Both the position numbers and the translations under genes were made by a program. Positions 1 to 8,828 of a stretch of DNA of 40,505 nucleotides are shown piece after piece. Source of the stretch: Rickettsiales bacterium (GTDB lineage Bacteria > Pseudomonadota > Alphaproteobacteria > Rickettsiales > UBA1997); assembly GCA_016778745.1 (NCBI GenBank), contig JADHOZ010000003.1:1-40505 (forward strand), in the 5' to 3' direction. The notes beneath the pieces were generated by a model. That model did not search any database, was not told where the DNA came from, and was given only the letters and a program-made list of their open reading frames with translations. Positions within the stretch are counted from its first letter, which is position 1; the number at the start of each line of letters is the position of its first letter.

Positions 1-1470
1 GATTTAAAAGCTATTTTTGAAAGATTTAAGCAGGTTGATAGTTCAACTACGAGAGAATTTCAGGGAACTGGACTTGGTTTGGCTCTGGTTAAAGAATTAA
101 CGCAAGAACAAGGTGGAAATATATCAGTTGATAGTGTTTTTAAGGAAGGAACAACTTTTTCTTTAAGTTTTGATATTGATGACTCCAAAGATAGGAAAAT
201 GAAAAAGGCTAAGATCGGATCATCTAATGATGATTTATCATGGATAAATAAGAGTTATTATAATTCTGTTGGTGTTGCAAGTGAATTTCAAAGTGGTGAA
301 TTAGTAGAGGTAGAAAATATGGATAGGGATATAAAAATATTAGTTGTTGATGATGAACCTGACATGTTGAGTTTTATCACGAAAACTCTTAGTAAGAATG
401 GTTATGGAGTTGCTTCAGTAAAAGATGGTAAGGAAGCTATTAAGGTAGCAAAGAAAGGGGATTTTGATGTTATTTTACTTGATCTAATGTTGCCAAACAT
501 TGATGGTTTCGAGGTTTGTAAGATTTTACGAGAAGATAAAAAATTAGAGTTTGTAAAAATAATATTATTAACTGCTAAAGCTGATGAAAATTCTAAAATT
601 ATGGCTTTAAAGAATGGTGTTGATGATTTTATGGTAAAACCTTTTAGTAAAGATGAATTATTGTTGAGGATAGATAATCTGTCTAAGGTTAAAAAATTAC
701 AAACTATTTTGCGGGAAGATCTAGTAATAAGTAAGGATGAGTTGAGAAAGTCTTTGGAAGATTTACGAGATTTCCAACAAAAATTAATACAAAGTGAGAA
801 ATTAAATTCTATAGGTTCATTGTCTGCTAGCGTAATACACGAAGTTAATAATCTACTAAACTATGCTTTGATGGCAATTAGCTTTTTAAGGAATAACGAT
901 TTGGTAGAAAAGAATGAGGATTTGAAAGATATTGCTAATGATATTGAAATTGGTGTAGGTAGAATTAATGAAATAGTAAAAGAATTTAGAAATTTTGCTC
1001 GTATTGATGGTAGTGATAAGCAATCTAGTTTTGTGCTTTATGATGCTATTAATAGCGCTTTGAAATTTACAATGTATGATTTTGAGGGGATAGAGGTAAT
1101 TAATAACATTGATTCCGAAATAAGAGTGATAGGATCAGCGAGTCATATTACACAAGTGTTGATTAATTTAATCTCAAATTCTTGTAAGGCGATTAAACAA
1201 TCTGGTAAGCAGAATGGATTAATTGTCTTTAAGGTTGAATTATGCGATAAGAGGGTGAAAGTCACTATTAAAGATAATGGTGTTGGTGTTAGTAAGGAAA
1301 AATTGGGTAAGATTTTTGATGTATTTTATACAACAAATGAAGTTGGTAAAGGTACTGGATTAGGGTTAAATATTTGTAGTAGGATAATTAAAAGTCATGG
1401 CGGCGATCTTAAAGCAACAAGTGAAGTTGGAAAGGGTAGTGAGTTTAGTTTTGATTTGGAGATAGGTTAG
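1..1470 (+). CDS. Hybrid sensor histidine kinase, 5'-truncated by the window edge (HATPase C-terminus - REC - HisKA/HATPase)
   Basis: The frame is open from base 1 (DLKAIFERFKQVDSSTTREFQGTGLGLALVKEL = kinase F/G2 boxes), upstream of the tracked ATG at 79. Receiver: ILVVDDEPDML...ILLDLMLPNIDGFEV...MVKPFS. Second kinase: HEVNNLLNYA H-box, NLISNSCKAI N-box, DNGVGV and GTGLGLNICSRI G-boxes. Confidence 0.93.
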   Translation, partial: DLKAIFERFKQVDSSTTREFQGTGLGLALVKELTQEQGGNISVDSVFKEGTTFSLSFDIDDSKDRKMKKAKIGSSNDDLSWINKSYYNSVGVASEFQSGELVEVENMDRDIKILVVDDEPDMLSFITKTLSKNGYGVASVKDGKEAIKVAKKGDFDVILLDLMLPNIDGFEVCKILREDKKLEFVKIILLTAKADENSKIMALKNGVDDFMVKPFSKDELLLRIDNLSKVKKLQTILREDLVISKDELRKSLEDLRDFQQKLIQSEKLNSIGSLSASVIHEVNNLLNYALMAISFLRNNDLVEKNEDLKDIANDIEIGVGRINEIVKEFRNFARIDGSDKQSSFVLYDAINSALKFTMYDFEGIEVINNIDSEIRVIGSASHITQVLINLISNSCKAIKQSGKQNGLIVFKVELCDKRVKVTIKDNGVGVSKEKLGKIFDVFYTTNEVGKGTGLGLNICSRIIKSHGGDLKATSEVGKGSEFSFDLEIG

Positions 1471-1478
1471 TGTTAATC

Positions 1479-1548
1479 ATGCCTATTATGATTGAGTATA
1501 AAACCTTACAAGATCTATTAGATATTTGGTGTCATTACCTTTTAGGGG
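1479..1548 (+). pseudogene. Short 5' gene fragment (MPIMIEYKTLQDLLDIWCHYLL...) abutting the IS256 remnant
   Basis: ATG at 1479, 9 nt after the kinase stop, in frame up to the apparent IS end sequence GGGGAGTGTCCATAACTCCGTGTCAAA. Confidence 0.35.
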
Positions 1549-1578
1549 AGTGTCCATAACTCCGTGTCAAATTTCATT

Positions 1579-2040
1579 TTAGGCTAGATCTAATTTTAAC
1601 CTGTTTTCAAAAAATATATATATTTGTCCAATTATTAAGCTCTAATTCGGGATTGGCTGATTCCACTTTTTGCTAATATTTTTTATGGCTAGATATATCA
1701 ATTTCTCTAGTGCGCTTTGACTGGTAAAAGAACCTTTAGTTTTGGTAACTTTTCTAATCTGACGATGTAGTCCCTCAACAGCATTAGTAGTATAAATCAT
1801 CGTTCTAATTTGCTCTGGATACCTGAAATAACCAGATAAATTGTGTCAATTATTATTCCAAGATTTAAGAACTAATGGATATTTTTTATCCCATTTTTCA
1901 TCAAGATTTAATAAATTGATTCTGCTAAATCCTTATTGGAAGCCTTATAAACTTCCTTTAAATCAGCCATAAACTCTTTTTGATTCTTGCTTGCTACATA
2001 TTTCAAACTATTCCTAATTTTATTTTCTTTATTTGTTGGT
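1579..2040 (-). pseudogene. IS256-family transposase fragment (3' part only, with nonsense and frameshift mutations)
   Basis: Reverse-strand translation gives IRNSLKYVASKNQKEFMADLKEVYKA ... INLLNLDEKWDKKYPLVLKSWNNN*HNLSGYF / RYPEQIRTMIYTTNAVEGLHRQIRKVTKTKGSFTSQSALEKLIYLAIKNISKKWNQPIPN*SLIIGQIYIFFENRLKLDLA*. The positions of two conserved Trp codons are TGA and TAG. Confidence 0.88.
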
Positions 2041-2206
2041 CATAATGGTTTTGAAATTACTGCTTTTGACAGTCGTGGATTTGCATTGGAATATGTTGGT
2101 GATAGAGAGTTTGATGATGAAGAGTTGGATAATGTGATTTTATCGGCGATGTTGTAGTGTTGTATTGGTTTGTGCGTTTCTAATTTTGTAGAGGTATGAA
2201 GATGTT

Positions 2207-2235
2207 GACGGGGCTTAAAGCCCCGTCCATTTTTT
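2207..2235 (+). terminator. Intrinsic terminator-like hairpin
   Basis: GACGGGGC-TTAAA-GCCCCGTC followed by CATTTTTT. Confidence 0.75.
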
Positions 2236-2252
2236 GAAGAACGACCTTATGG

Positions 2253-2858
2253 TCACTTTTCTATTTTGACTACTATTTTATCATCTGTTCTGGTAATCTG
2301 AGGTTTAATTTTGGGGTTATATTGTGGTAGGTAGAATGAATAATAGAAATTTGAATTGATTGTGTTGTTTTCACTCTTAGCAGATAATGTTAGTGTTTTA
2401 TCTTGTATTGATATTTGAATATTTTCTTTTTTGTAGCCGCTAAAATGTAGCTCATAAATATACTGTTCTTTTGTTTCTTTTTGATTAATGGTTGCCGAGT
2501 GTGCATTTGAGGATTCGTGAAAAAGACGGTCCATCGTAGCGCGATGTCTAGAAAATTGAGCATCCATCTCGCGGCGCATTTGCTCTATTTCACGAAAGAG
2601 TGAATGGCCAAAGAAGTCATCTTCGAAATAGTGATGGTAATATGGTAAGCGAGGAGAGTGATATACTCTGTCTTGTTGAGGTGATGTTAGGTAGTATTGT
2701 TTTTGTGCATCATCTTTTTTGGCTATATTTTGTGCTAATACTGTGCCACCAATGCCAATAAGTGCTGATGTAATAGCAATGAATGTTTTGGATGGTTTGA
2801 AGTTTTTTACTTTCTTTTTAAGTGTTTCCCTAATTTTCTTTAGATTGTGATTTTTCAT
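2253..2858 (-). CDS. Membrane-anchored Hsp20/alpha-crystallin-like protein
   Basis: N-terminal hydrophobic segment (TFIAITSALIGIGGTVLA), then an alpha-crystallin-like C-terminus (YIYELHFSGYKKENIQISIQDKTLTLSAKSE...ITRTDDKIVVKIEK). Confidence 0.65.
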   Translation of the reverse strand: MKNHNLKKIRETLKKKVKNFKPSKTFIAITSALIGIGGTVLAQNIAKKDDAQKQYYLTSPQQDRVYHSPRLPYYHHYFEDDFFGHSLFREIEQMRREMDAQFSRHRATMDRLFHESSNAHSATINQKETKEQYIYELHFSGYKKENIQISIQDKTLTLSAKSENNTINSNFYYSFYLPQYNPKIKPQITRTDDKIVVKIEK

Positions 2859-3014
2859 GATTTATCTAAGTTTAAGTTAATAAAAGTTAGACAATAATTT
2901 AGATAAGTTTTTTGTTTATATTTTCAAGTGTGCAATTAGTGTGATAGATGCGATGTGATATTTATACCAATTCCCATTTTGATTTGATATTATTTTTAAT
3001 TAAAAGGTTCTTAT

Positions 3015-4277
3015 ATGTCTAAAAAGAAAGTTGTTCAGTTTGTAATGCTTGACCAGCCTGGTAATTCTCCTGGTGATTATGTTGCGAACGTGATGGATGA
3101 TGATAATATTCGTGAAAATATTATGCGCAATGTTAGAGGGGCGGCTGATATTGATGGTAGGGTTAGGTTGATATTTTCATCGCGTCAATCTCGTGAAGTG
3201 TTTTTAGGAAGGCTTAGACAGATTGATCCAGATAATTACGATAATAATAGATCGGTCATTGAGATTGTTAGTGCTGATAAATTGACTAAGAAATTCTTGC
3301 AAGATGGTTTAGGCTTATCACATTTTCAAGAGCAAAAAGATGAATATCAGAGATCTTATGATATGTTGATGCAAAGAAAAGGATCTTTCACGGTAGGGGA
3401 GTTTATGAATTATGTTGATGTAATTAAACTATTAGGAATATATTATTGCGAGCCAGGTCAATTGGTTGAAAGTGCTGATCTGGATCAGCAAATTGATATT
3501 ACTAAAGCGCCTAATTTAGGAGATAAGGTAAAGAAGGTTGGTTTATATACGTCGATGCATCTTGGAAAATATCCGGGAGATGAATCGTATAGAAGACATG
3601 ATATGAGTAAGAAGAAGTTGCTAGCATATCATGAGGAACATAAAACTGACCATGAAAATAGGCCTTATACGAATGAAAGATCTTATATTATCGGGTTTGG
3701 AGGTGATAAAGCATTGTTAGATGTGGTTAAAAATTTTGTTAATGTGAACCAACATTTATTTACTTTATATGATAATTATGAAGCTGTTGCCAGCACTGGT
3801 TTAGGTCAAGGGATATATGTAAACCCAATGTTTGCTGGTAGTGTTAATATTATAGGTAAGGGTGGAGGAAAATTGAAAGATCCAAAGGCTGATGCGGATA
3901 TTAAACCAAAGGATAGGCAAGAATTAATTAGAAAACATCATCTTGGTATTAATAGCCTAAGTCTTTTACCGGGTGAGCGGTCTCAAGGTAGGGATGTTGC
4001 TTTTGAGAGTTTTAGACAAGAAAAAAGAGATGAGTTAAGAAGGTTATCAACTGTTGATGATAATTCTGTCAATTATGGTTTGGATCTTAATTGGCCAACT
4101 TTAGATAGTAGAGCGATTGATCCTTCTCAAAGACAAATAACGGGAAATAACGATAGTGTGACAAGTTGGTCACCGGTTGATAGTAATAGTCAGTATCTTG
4201 TTCCTTTAATGGCATTGGGACTGGTAGTGACGAAGTTCTTACTTAGAAATCCTTCTAATAGTGTTGAAAAGGCTTGA
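3015..4277 (+). CDS. Hypothetical protein with a C-terminal hydrophobic segment
   Basis: Long ORF (420 aa) with biased codon usage; C-terminal YLVPLMALGLVVTKFLL. No family recognised. Confidence 0.75.
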   Translation: MSKKKVVQFVMLDQPGNSPGDYVANVMDDDNIRENIMRNVRGAADIDGRVRLIFSSRQSREVFLGRLRQIDPDNYDNNRSVIEIVSADKLTKKFLQDGLGLSHFQEQKDEYQRSYDMLMQRKGSFTVGEFMNYVDVIKLLGIYYCEPGQLVESADLDQQIDITKAPNLGDKVKKVGLYTSMHLGKYPGDESYRRHDMSKKKLLAYHEEHKTDHENRPYTNERSYIIGFGGDKALLDVVKNFVNVNQHLFTLYDNYEAVASTGLGQGIYVNPMFAGSVNIIGKGGGKLKDPKADADIKPKDRQELIRKHHLGINSLSLLPGERSQGRDVAFESFRQEKRDELRRLSTVDDNSVNYGLDLNWPTLDSRAIDPSQRQITGNNDSVTSWSPVDSNSQYLVPLMALGLVVTKFLLRNPSNSVEKA

Positions 4278-4350
4278 GTCTAATAGGGAGGGTCTTGAAA
4301 AAGATAACGAAGATGAGAAGGTGTTTGATCGTGTCTAAAAGATATTTTAT

Positions 4351-4387
4351 ATTTAGCACTTTGGGGCTTGACCCCAAAGTGCTAAAT
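4351..4387. terminator. Strong bidirectional intrinsic terminator between convergent genes
   Basis: ATTTAGCACTTTGGGG-CTTGA-CCCCAAAGTGCTAAAT, perfect 16-bp stem between the stops at 4277 (+) and 4395 (-). Confidence 0.85.
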
Positions 4388-4394
4388 TATTTAC

Positions 4395-4850
4395 TTATTC
4401 TTGGTATGAGCCAATATCGCCGGCTTTTCTAAGCATTTTATCTACTTCGCCAAGGTGTAGTTCTTCTTCAGCGATTAGTCTCATTGCATATTCTTCAAGG
4501 AGAATAGAATTATCTTTAGCTAGTTTGAGAAGTTTTTTGTAAAGTTCTAGACTGTTAGACTCGTGTGCTAGAGACTCTTTTAAAATGGCGTCTATATTGT
4601 GATTTTCTGTTTCAAGAAGTTGGCCGATGCCAAGAGAAGGGTGGCCACCAAAATGGGTGATCATTTCTCCCGCCTCTTCGGCATGTGTTAAGGATTCTTT
4701 AGCTTGCTGCCTTAACCAAGAAACGATGGGTATACGGTTGTAACCAAAAACCATGAATGAATAGTGAGTATATCTAACTACGCCGGCTAATTCTACTTCC
4801 AATATCTTGTTTAAGATTTCTAGAATATCTTTTTTAAATGAATCTGACAT
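4395..4850 (-). CDS. Ferritin-like / bacterioferritin-like protein
   Basis: From MSDSFKKDI: EVELAGVVRYTHYSFMVFG, ESLTHAEEAGEMITHFGGHPS, AEEELHLGEVDKMLRKAG (Glu/ExxH ferroxidase-type ligands). The tracked start at 4970 overlaps the TonB receptor; ATG at 4850 fits better. Confidence 0.88.
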   Translation of the reverse strand: MSDSFKKDILEILNKILEVELAGVVRYTHYSFMVFGYNRIPIVSWLRQQAKESLTHAEEAGEMITHFGGHPSLGIGQLLETENHNIDAILKESLAHESNSLELYKKLLKLAKDNSILLEEYAMRLIAEEELHLGEVDKMLRKAGDIGSYQE

Positions 4851-4860
4851 AAGCTTAATG

Positions 4861-7104
4861 TTAAAATTTATATTTAAGACCAGCTCTAAAGGTTTGCGGT
4901 TTTCCTGGTCTGTATCCGGCTGGTCTTGTTGCCACAAGGTAAGTTCTATTAAAAATATTTTCAGCCGCAAGTATTAATGTGAGATTTTTTGAATAATTAT
5001 AAAATACTGCGCTATCAACTAAGAAATGTGAAGGAATTTTATTTTCTTTGGATATTGTGCCTTGCGATGCTGTGGCACGCATTGCGTCTACATATTTTGT
5101 TGAGATATTAAGCTCTAATTTGTTTGATTTTACGCCACCAGATAAACTGAATTGATGAGGTGATATATAAGGTAATTTATCGCCCTTTTCTACATTTCCC
5201 CATTCATCAATTGTGTCGGAGGCATTAAAATTAGATCTAAATTCGGAGTTGTTGTAGCTGTAAGTGAATTTAATTGGGAAGGTGATATCTTGTTGGAATT
5301 TATTACTTAGGGAGTCTGAGATAATTTCGTATGAGCTAGATAATTCTATTCCATAAGATCTAACTTTGCCGCTATTAATTTGTGATTCAGTTCCATCTGA
5401 ACTGGTTCCTACTAAGTTAGAGTAATTATTTAGGTAGAATACTCCTTCTAATAATAATTCATTGTTGGTTTTATATTTTGTTCCTAATTCATAATTTACT
5501 GACTCTTCGGAGTTAGCCTCACTTCCTGGGGACGGAGGACCAAAGCCTTTATGGACATTAGCAAATATTGACCAATTATCTTTTAATAAATAATTAGCTC
5601 CTATACCTGGAATAAATACATCTTCTGTGTTTTTAACGGTTTCAGCTTCGTCGTTTCTATCTGAATTATCATTGCCATAATTTTTTCTTTTGATATCTAG
5701 ATGTTCAAATCTAAGGCCTGCAGTAATAGTTAATTTATTGAATTTTGCTTCATCTTCTATGAAAGCTGAGTAGGCTCTAACTGTTGAGAATCTGTTATTG
5801 CTTCCTGTAGCGCCATCTATTCCTTTATTTACTAAATATAGATTACCATGTTCGTTTAGTTTATAATCGTCTATTCTTTGGAATCTATTTTCGTAATCAT
5901 CATGAGCTCTGAAGCCATAAGTTAGAGTGTGATCGGCATCTAAGGCTTTGAATTTGTTGGTTAAAAATGATTGAATACCTTGGGAAACAAAGAATCTATT
6001 ATTAGCGTTTATTTCTAAATTGTGATTTGGGTTATTGCTGATATCTCCCTTTATTATGTTTAAATGTGAAGTTAAATTGTTATTGAAAATATCTTTTACA
6101 TTTTCTGAAGTTGCGCCATCAGAAACTTTGTTAAGTCTAGTCCATATTCTGTCAAACTTGTTGTAGTAGGCGGTGGTTTTAATTGAGAATTTGTCATTAA
6201 ATTCTGCTGTATGGGTTAGATTAACTTGATATTGTTTTGCTAACATTCCACCTAAAGAACTAGAATTGTATCTTTTGTATGGGTCGCTCACAAAGTCGCC
6301 AAAATCTAGACCTATGTAGCTTTCATTTGAGTCTTCATTGGTGTGAGCTAATTTGATTTCGAATTCATGATAAATATCTGATGATTTATCATTATTAAAG
6401 CGGAATTTAGTTAGAAAATCATCAATTTTGAATCCAACGTCGGAACCATTATCTATTTCTTTGAAGCCATCAGAAGATTTGTGATCAACGTTAAATATGT
6501 AGCCAAAATGGTCAAAAGAGTTACCAATAGTTAGGGTAGCGTTTTGTTCGTTAAAGCTGCCATATGAGGTAGATATTTTCGCTAAATGTTTATCTGGAAT
6601 AGGGACTGTATTAATATTTAGGGCACCTGAGGTAGTGCGAGGTCCAAATTTTATTGAAGATAGTCCTTTATATATTTCTATATTATTTGTTCTACCAATT
6701 GCTGGAAAATAATATGCTGATGGAGCGGAGTAGGGGGCTGGTGCTATTGGGACGTAGTCTTCCATAATTACGATATCGGCACTTCTATCGTTCCTGCTGC
6801 CACGAATTCCAATATTAGGCCTAATACCGTAGCCATCTTCCTCTTGTAAGTTAAGACTTGGGACGTCTCGTAATATTCTATTAATGTCGTTACTTTGTTT
6901 TTTATAGATTTCTTGATTGTCTATGATTTCTATGGCGCCGGTGTCTTGGATATGGCTTTTGAAATAGTCATCCTCTGTATTTGTGGCTGTCACGGTTATT
7001 GATGGTAAAGTTTGGGGACTATTTTTGGCAAGTGATATTGATGAATATAGTATAATTATTGGTAGTAGAGAAATTAATAGTATGATTCTGATTATTTTTT
7101 TCAT
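4861..7104 (-). CDS. TonB-dependent outer-membrane receptor (ferric siderophore/FecA-like)
   Basis: Signal peptide, plug motifs (SITVTATNTEDDYFKSHIQDTGAIEIIDNQEI..., GIRPNIGIRGSRNDRSADIVIMEDYVPIAPAPYSAP), C-terminal barrel (AAENIFNRTYLVATRPAGYRPGKPQTFRAGLKYKF). ATG at 7104 (MKKIIRIILLI) preferred over the tracked GTG at 7122. Confidence 0.92.
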   Translation of the reverse strand: MKKIIRIILLISLLPIIILYSSISLAKNSPQTLPSITVTATNTEDDYFKSHIQDTGAIEIIDNQEIYKKQSNDINRILRDVPSLNLQEEDGYGIRPNIGIRGSRNDRSADIVIMEDYVPIAPAPYSAPSAYYFPAIGRTNNIEIYKGLSSIKFGPRTTSGALNINTVPIPDKHLAKISTSYGSFNEQNATLTIGNSFDHFGYIFNVDHKSSDGFKEIDNGSDVGFKIDDFLTKFRFNNDKSSDIYHEFEIKLAHTNEDSNESYIGLDFGDFVSDPYKRYNSSSLGGMLAKQYQVNLTHTAEFNDKFSIKTTAYYNKFDRIWTRLNKVSDGATSENVKDIFNNNLTSHLNIIKGDISNNPNHNLEINANNRFFVSQGIQSFLTNKFKALDADHTLTYGFRAHDDYENRFQRIDDYKLNEHGNLYLVNKGIDGATGSNNRFSTVRAYSAFIEDEAKFNKLTITAGLRFEHLDIKRKNYGNDNSDRNDEAETVKNTEDVFIPGIGANYLLKDNWSIFANVHKGFGPPSPGSEANSEESVNYELGTKYKTNNELLLEGVFYLNNYSNLVGTSSDGTESQINSGKVRSYGIELSSSYEIISDSLSNKFQQDITFPIKFTYSYNNSEFRSNFNASDTIDEWGNVEKGDKLPYISPHQFSLSGGVKSNKLELNISTKYVDAMRATASQGTISKENKIPSHFLVDSAVFYNYSKNLTLILAAENIFNRTYLVATRPAGYRPGKPQTFRAGLKYKF

Positions 7105-7115
7105 AATTTTTGTTC

Positions 7116-7168
7116 TTGACACTAATGATTATCATTATCATTATTATTTATATCATTTTAGATGTAAA
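7116..7168. promoter_or_regulatory. Divergent promoter region with a Fur box
   Basis: AATGATTATCATTATCATTATTAT (7124-7147), reverse complement ATAATAATGATAATGATAATCATT, close to the E. coli Fur consensus GATAATGATAATCATTATC. Plus strand TTGACA (7116-7121)-17-CATTAT; minus strand TTTACA (7168-7163)-17-AATAAT. Confidence 0.85.
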
Positions 7169-7248
7169 GGTTTTCTTGATAGGAATTATCAAAAAATTTT
7201 CTTCTTAATGTCCTTAATCAATAAATTAGTAATTTAATAAATATAAAA

Positions 7249-8238
7249 ATGGCAAAAAACAAAAAAGGCAGCAATTTTCGTAGGTTGGTATTTAGTACCA
7301 TGGCTGCAGCTACTCTTTCTTCTCCTGTGGCAGAGGCTGAAGAAGTTTTATGGGTCTATACTAGGGGGACTGATACTAGGCCCAAAGGTAGTTTCGAGGT
7401 TCAATTATCTGACGTGATGATGAAAGGTAAAAGTTCTGGTAAATATGTTAGGCATGAAATTAGACCTGGTGTTGAGATTGGTATTACCGACAGATATACT
7501 CTAGGTGCTAGAGCTATCATTTTTAAACATAAATATTCCGTTCATAATGAAGATCTGGATCCAATGTTTTCAACTCAAGGTGGGGAAGGTGGAAAATATA
7601 ACCATACTACTTTAGGCGGATATCAAATTGCTAATAAATATAATATTTTGAGTCCTTATAAGGATGCTATTGGTTTATCGGTTGGTTTGAACTTTGAAGA
7701 GCGCGATAGATATAGACTTGATGGCGCTAATATTAATCAAAAATCTTATGTAGGTAGATTATTCTTACAGAAAAATTGGTTGGATGATAAATTGGTATTG
7801 GCTGTTAACGGTATTACTGAACTTGAAAGAAGAAAGGCTACAGGTGAAAGTGGAGAAGGCGATGTTTTGGAAGAAGAAATTGCTTTTGAAGTCATGGCTG
7901 GTATTTCTTATCGCGTTGCTCCAAAGCATTTCCTTGGTTTTGAGTGGAGACATCAAAGAGATCACTTAACTCCAACTGAAAGAGGTGAGTCGTTAAATCC
8001 TGGTCATCAGCAATCTAATTGGGATCCTGCCGATATAAGTGTTGGTGCGAATCATCAATATGCTAACTATGTTGGGCCAAGCTATCACTATGCTCAAAAA
8101 GATTGGTGGTTTACTGTAGGCGCTCTATGGCAAATCTCTGGCGGTGGTAAAGTTGGAAGAGGTGTTAATGGGGATGGAAAAAACTGGGATGAACATGAAA
8201 GAGTTCATGTTGGTTTATTAACTGGTTTTGAATTCTAA
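7249..8238 (+). CDS. Predicted outer-membrane beta-barrel protein (resembles DUF6662-type proteins)
   Basis: Signal peptide (MAAATLSSPVAEAEE); VLWVYTRGTDTRPKGSFEVQL...RPGVEIGITDRYTLGARAI; terminal aromatic strand HVGLLTGFEF. Confidence 0.7.
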   Translation: MAKNKKGSNFRRLVFSTMAAATLSSPVAEAEEVLWVYTRGTDTRPKGSFEVQLSDVMMKGKSSGKYVRHEIRPGVEIGITDRYTLGARAIIFKHKYSVHNEDLDPMFSTQGGEGGKYNHTTLGGYQIANKYNILSPYKDAIGLSVGLNFEERDRYRLDGANINQKSYVGRLFLQKNWLDDKLVLAVNGITELERRKATGESGEGDVLEEEIAFEVMAGISYRVAPKHFLGFEWRHQRDHLTPTERGESLNPGHQQSNWDPADISVGANHQYANYVGPSYHYAQKDWWFTVGALWQISGGGKVGRGVNGDGKNWDEHERVHVGLLTGFEF

Positions 8239-8246
8239 TTATTTAA

Positions 8247-8287
8247 GGGGTTAGATTTTTAAAAATCTAACCCCAATTATTTTTTAG
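8247..8287 (+). terminator. Perfect palindrome terminator/attenuator
   Basis: GGGGTTAGATTTTTAAAAATCTAACCCC (28 bp, perfect) followed by AATTATTTTTTAG; ends just before the ATG at 8290. Confidence 0.8.
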
Positions 8288-8289
8288 TT

Positions 8290-8826
8290 ATGAAAGTTAA
8301 TAGTTTATTTAAAGCTTATATCGTTGCTGGATTATTTTTTATCGCTCCTAAGGTTACTTTAGCTGAGGAGTTTTTAACGGTAGATGAGGCAAAAAAGGTT
8401 TTATGGAACTCAATGTCTATGAAGCCAGTTAAAGTTGAGTTAACTAAGGAGCAAATGAAGTTAATTAAAAAGGTTTCTAATGTTAGAGTTAGAAATTCTA
8501 CGATGAATGTTTGGAAGACTGCAGATGGTGGATGGTTTATTGTAGATCAAGTTATTGGTAAACATGAAAATATGGATGTTGCTTTTGCTTTAACAAATCA
8601 AGGTAGGGTCAAAGGTGTTGAGATTTTGAATTATTATGAGACTTATGGTTGGGAAGTGAAAAATCCAAAATGGCTTAAGCAGTTTATTGGCAAGGGTCAT
8701 GAAGAACATTTGCAATTAGATAAGCAAATAAAAAATATTTCTGGGGCTACCTTGTCTTGTCGTCATATTACCGATGCTGTAAATAGAATCACTCATAGTT
8801 GGAATCAAATTTTGCGTTATTTATAG
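8290..8826 (+). CDS. Exported FMN-binding domain protein (NqrC/RnfG-like flavinylation motif)
   Basis: Signal peptide; GWEVKNPKWLKQFIG and ISGATLSCRHITDAVNR, matching the SGAT-type flavinylation site; followed directly by apbE. Confidence 0.82.
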   Translation: MKVNSLFKAYIVAGLFFIAPKVTLAEEFLTVDEAKKVLWNSMSMKPVKVELTKEQMKLIKKVSNVRVRNSTMNVWKTADGGWFIVDQVIGKHENMDVAFALTNQGRVKGVEILNYYETYGWEVKNPKWLKQFIGKGHEEHLQLDKQIKNISGATLSCRHITDAVNRITHSWNQILRYL

Positions 8827-8828
8827 TT

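Noticed and set aside
1840-1860. TGA at a conserved Trp position of the transposase as a sign of genetic code 4 (TGA = Trp)
   Set aside because: A second Trp position is TAG and there is a frameshift, so this is pseudogene decay; TGA also acts as a normal stop for other genes here (e.g. the RND permease at 20630-20632 and the 420-aa ORF at 4275-4277).
6983-7237. 84-aa plus-strand ORF over the TonB receptor start and Fur box
   Set aside because: Antisense to the receptor signal peptide and spans the promoter; translation (YHYHYYLYHF) just reflects the Fur-box repeats.
7765-7969. Two overlapping ORFs (61 aa plus, 66 aa minus) inside the outer-membrane barrel gene
   Set aside because: Nested in a better supported CDS and without recognisable features.
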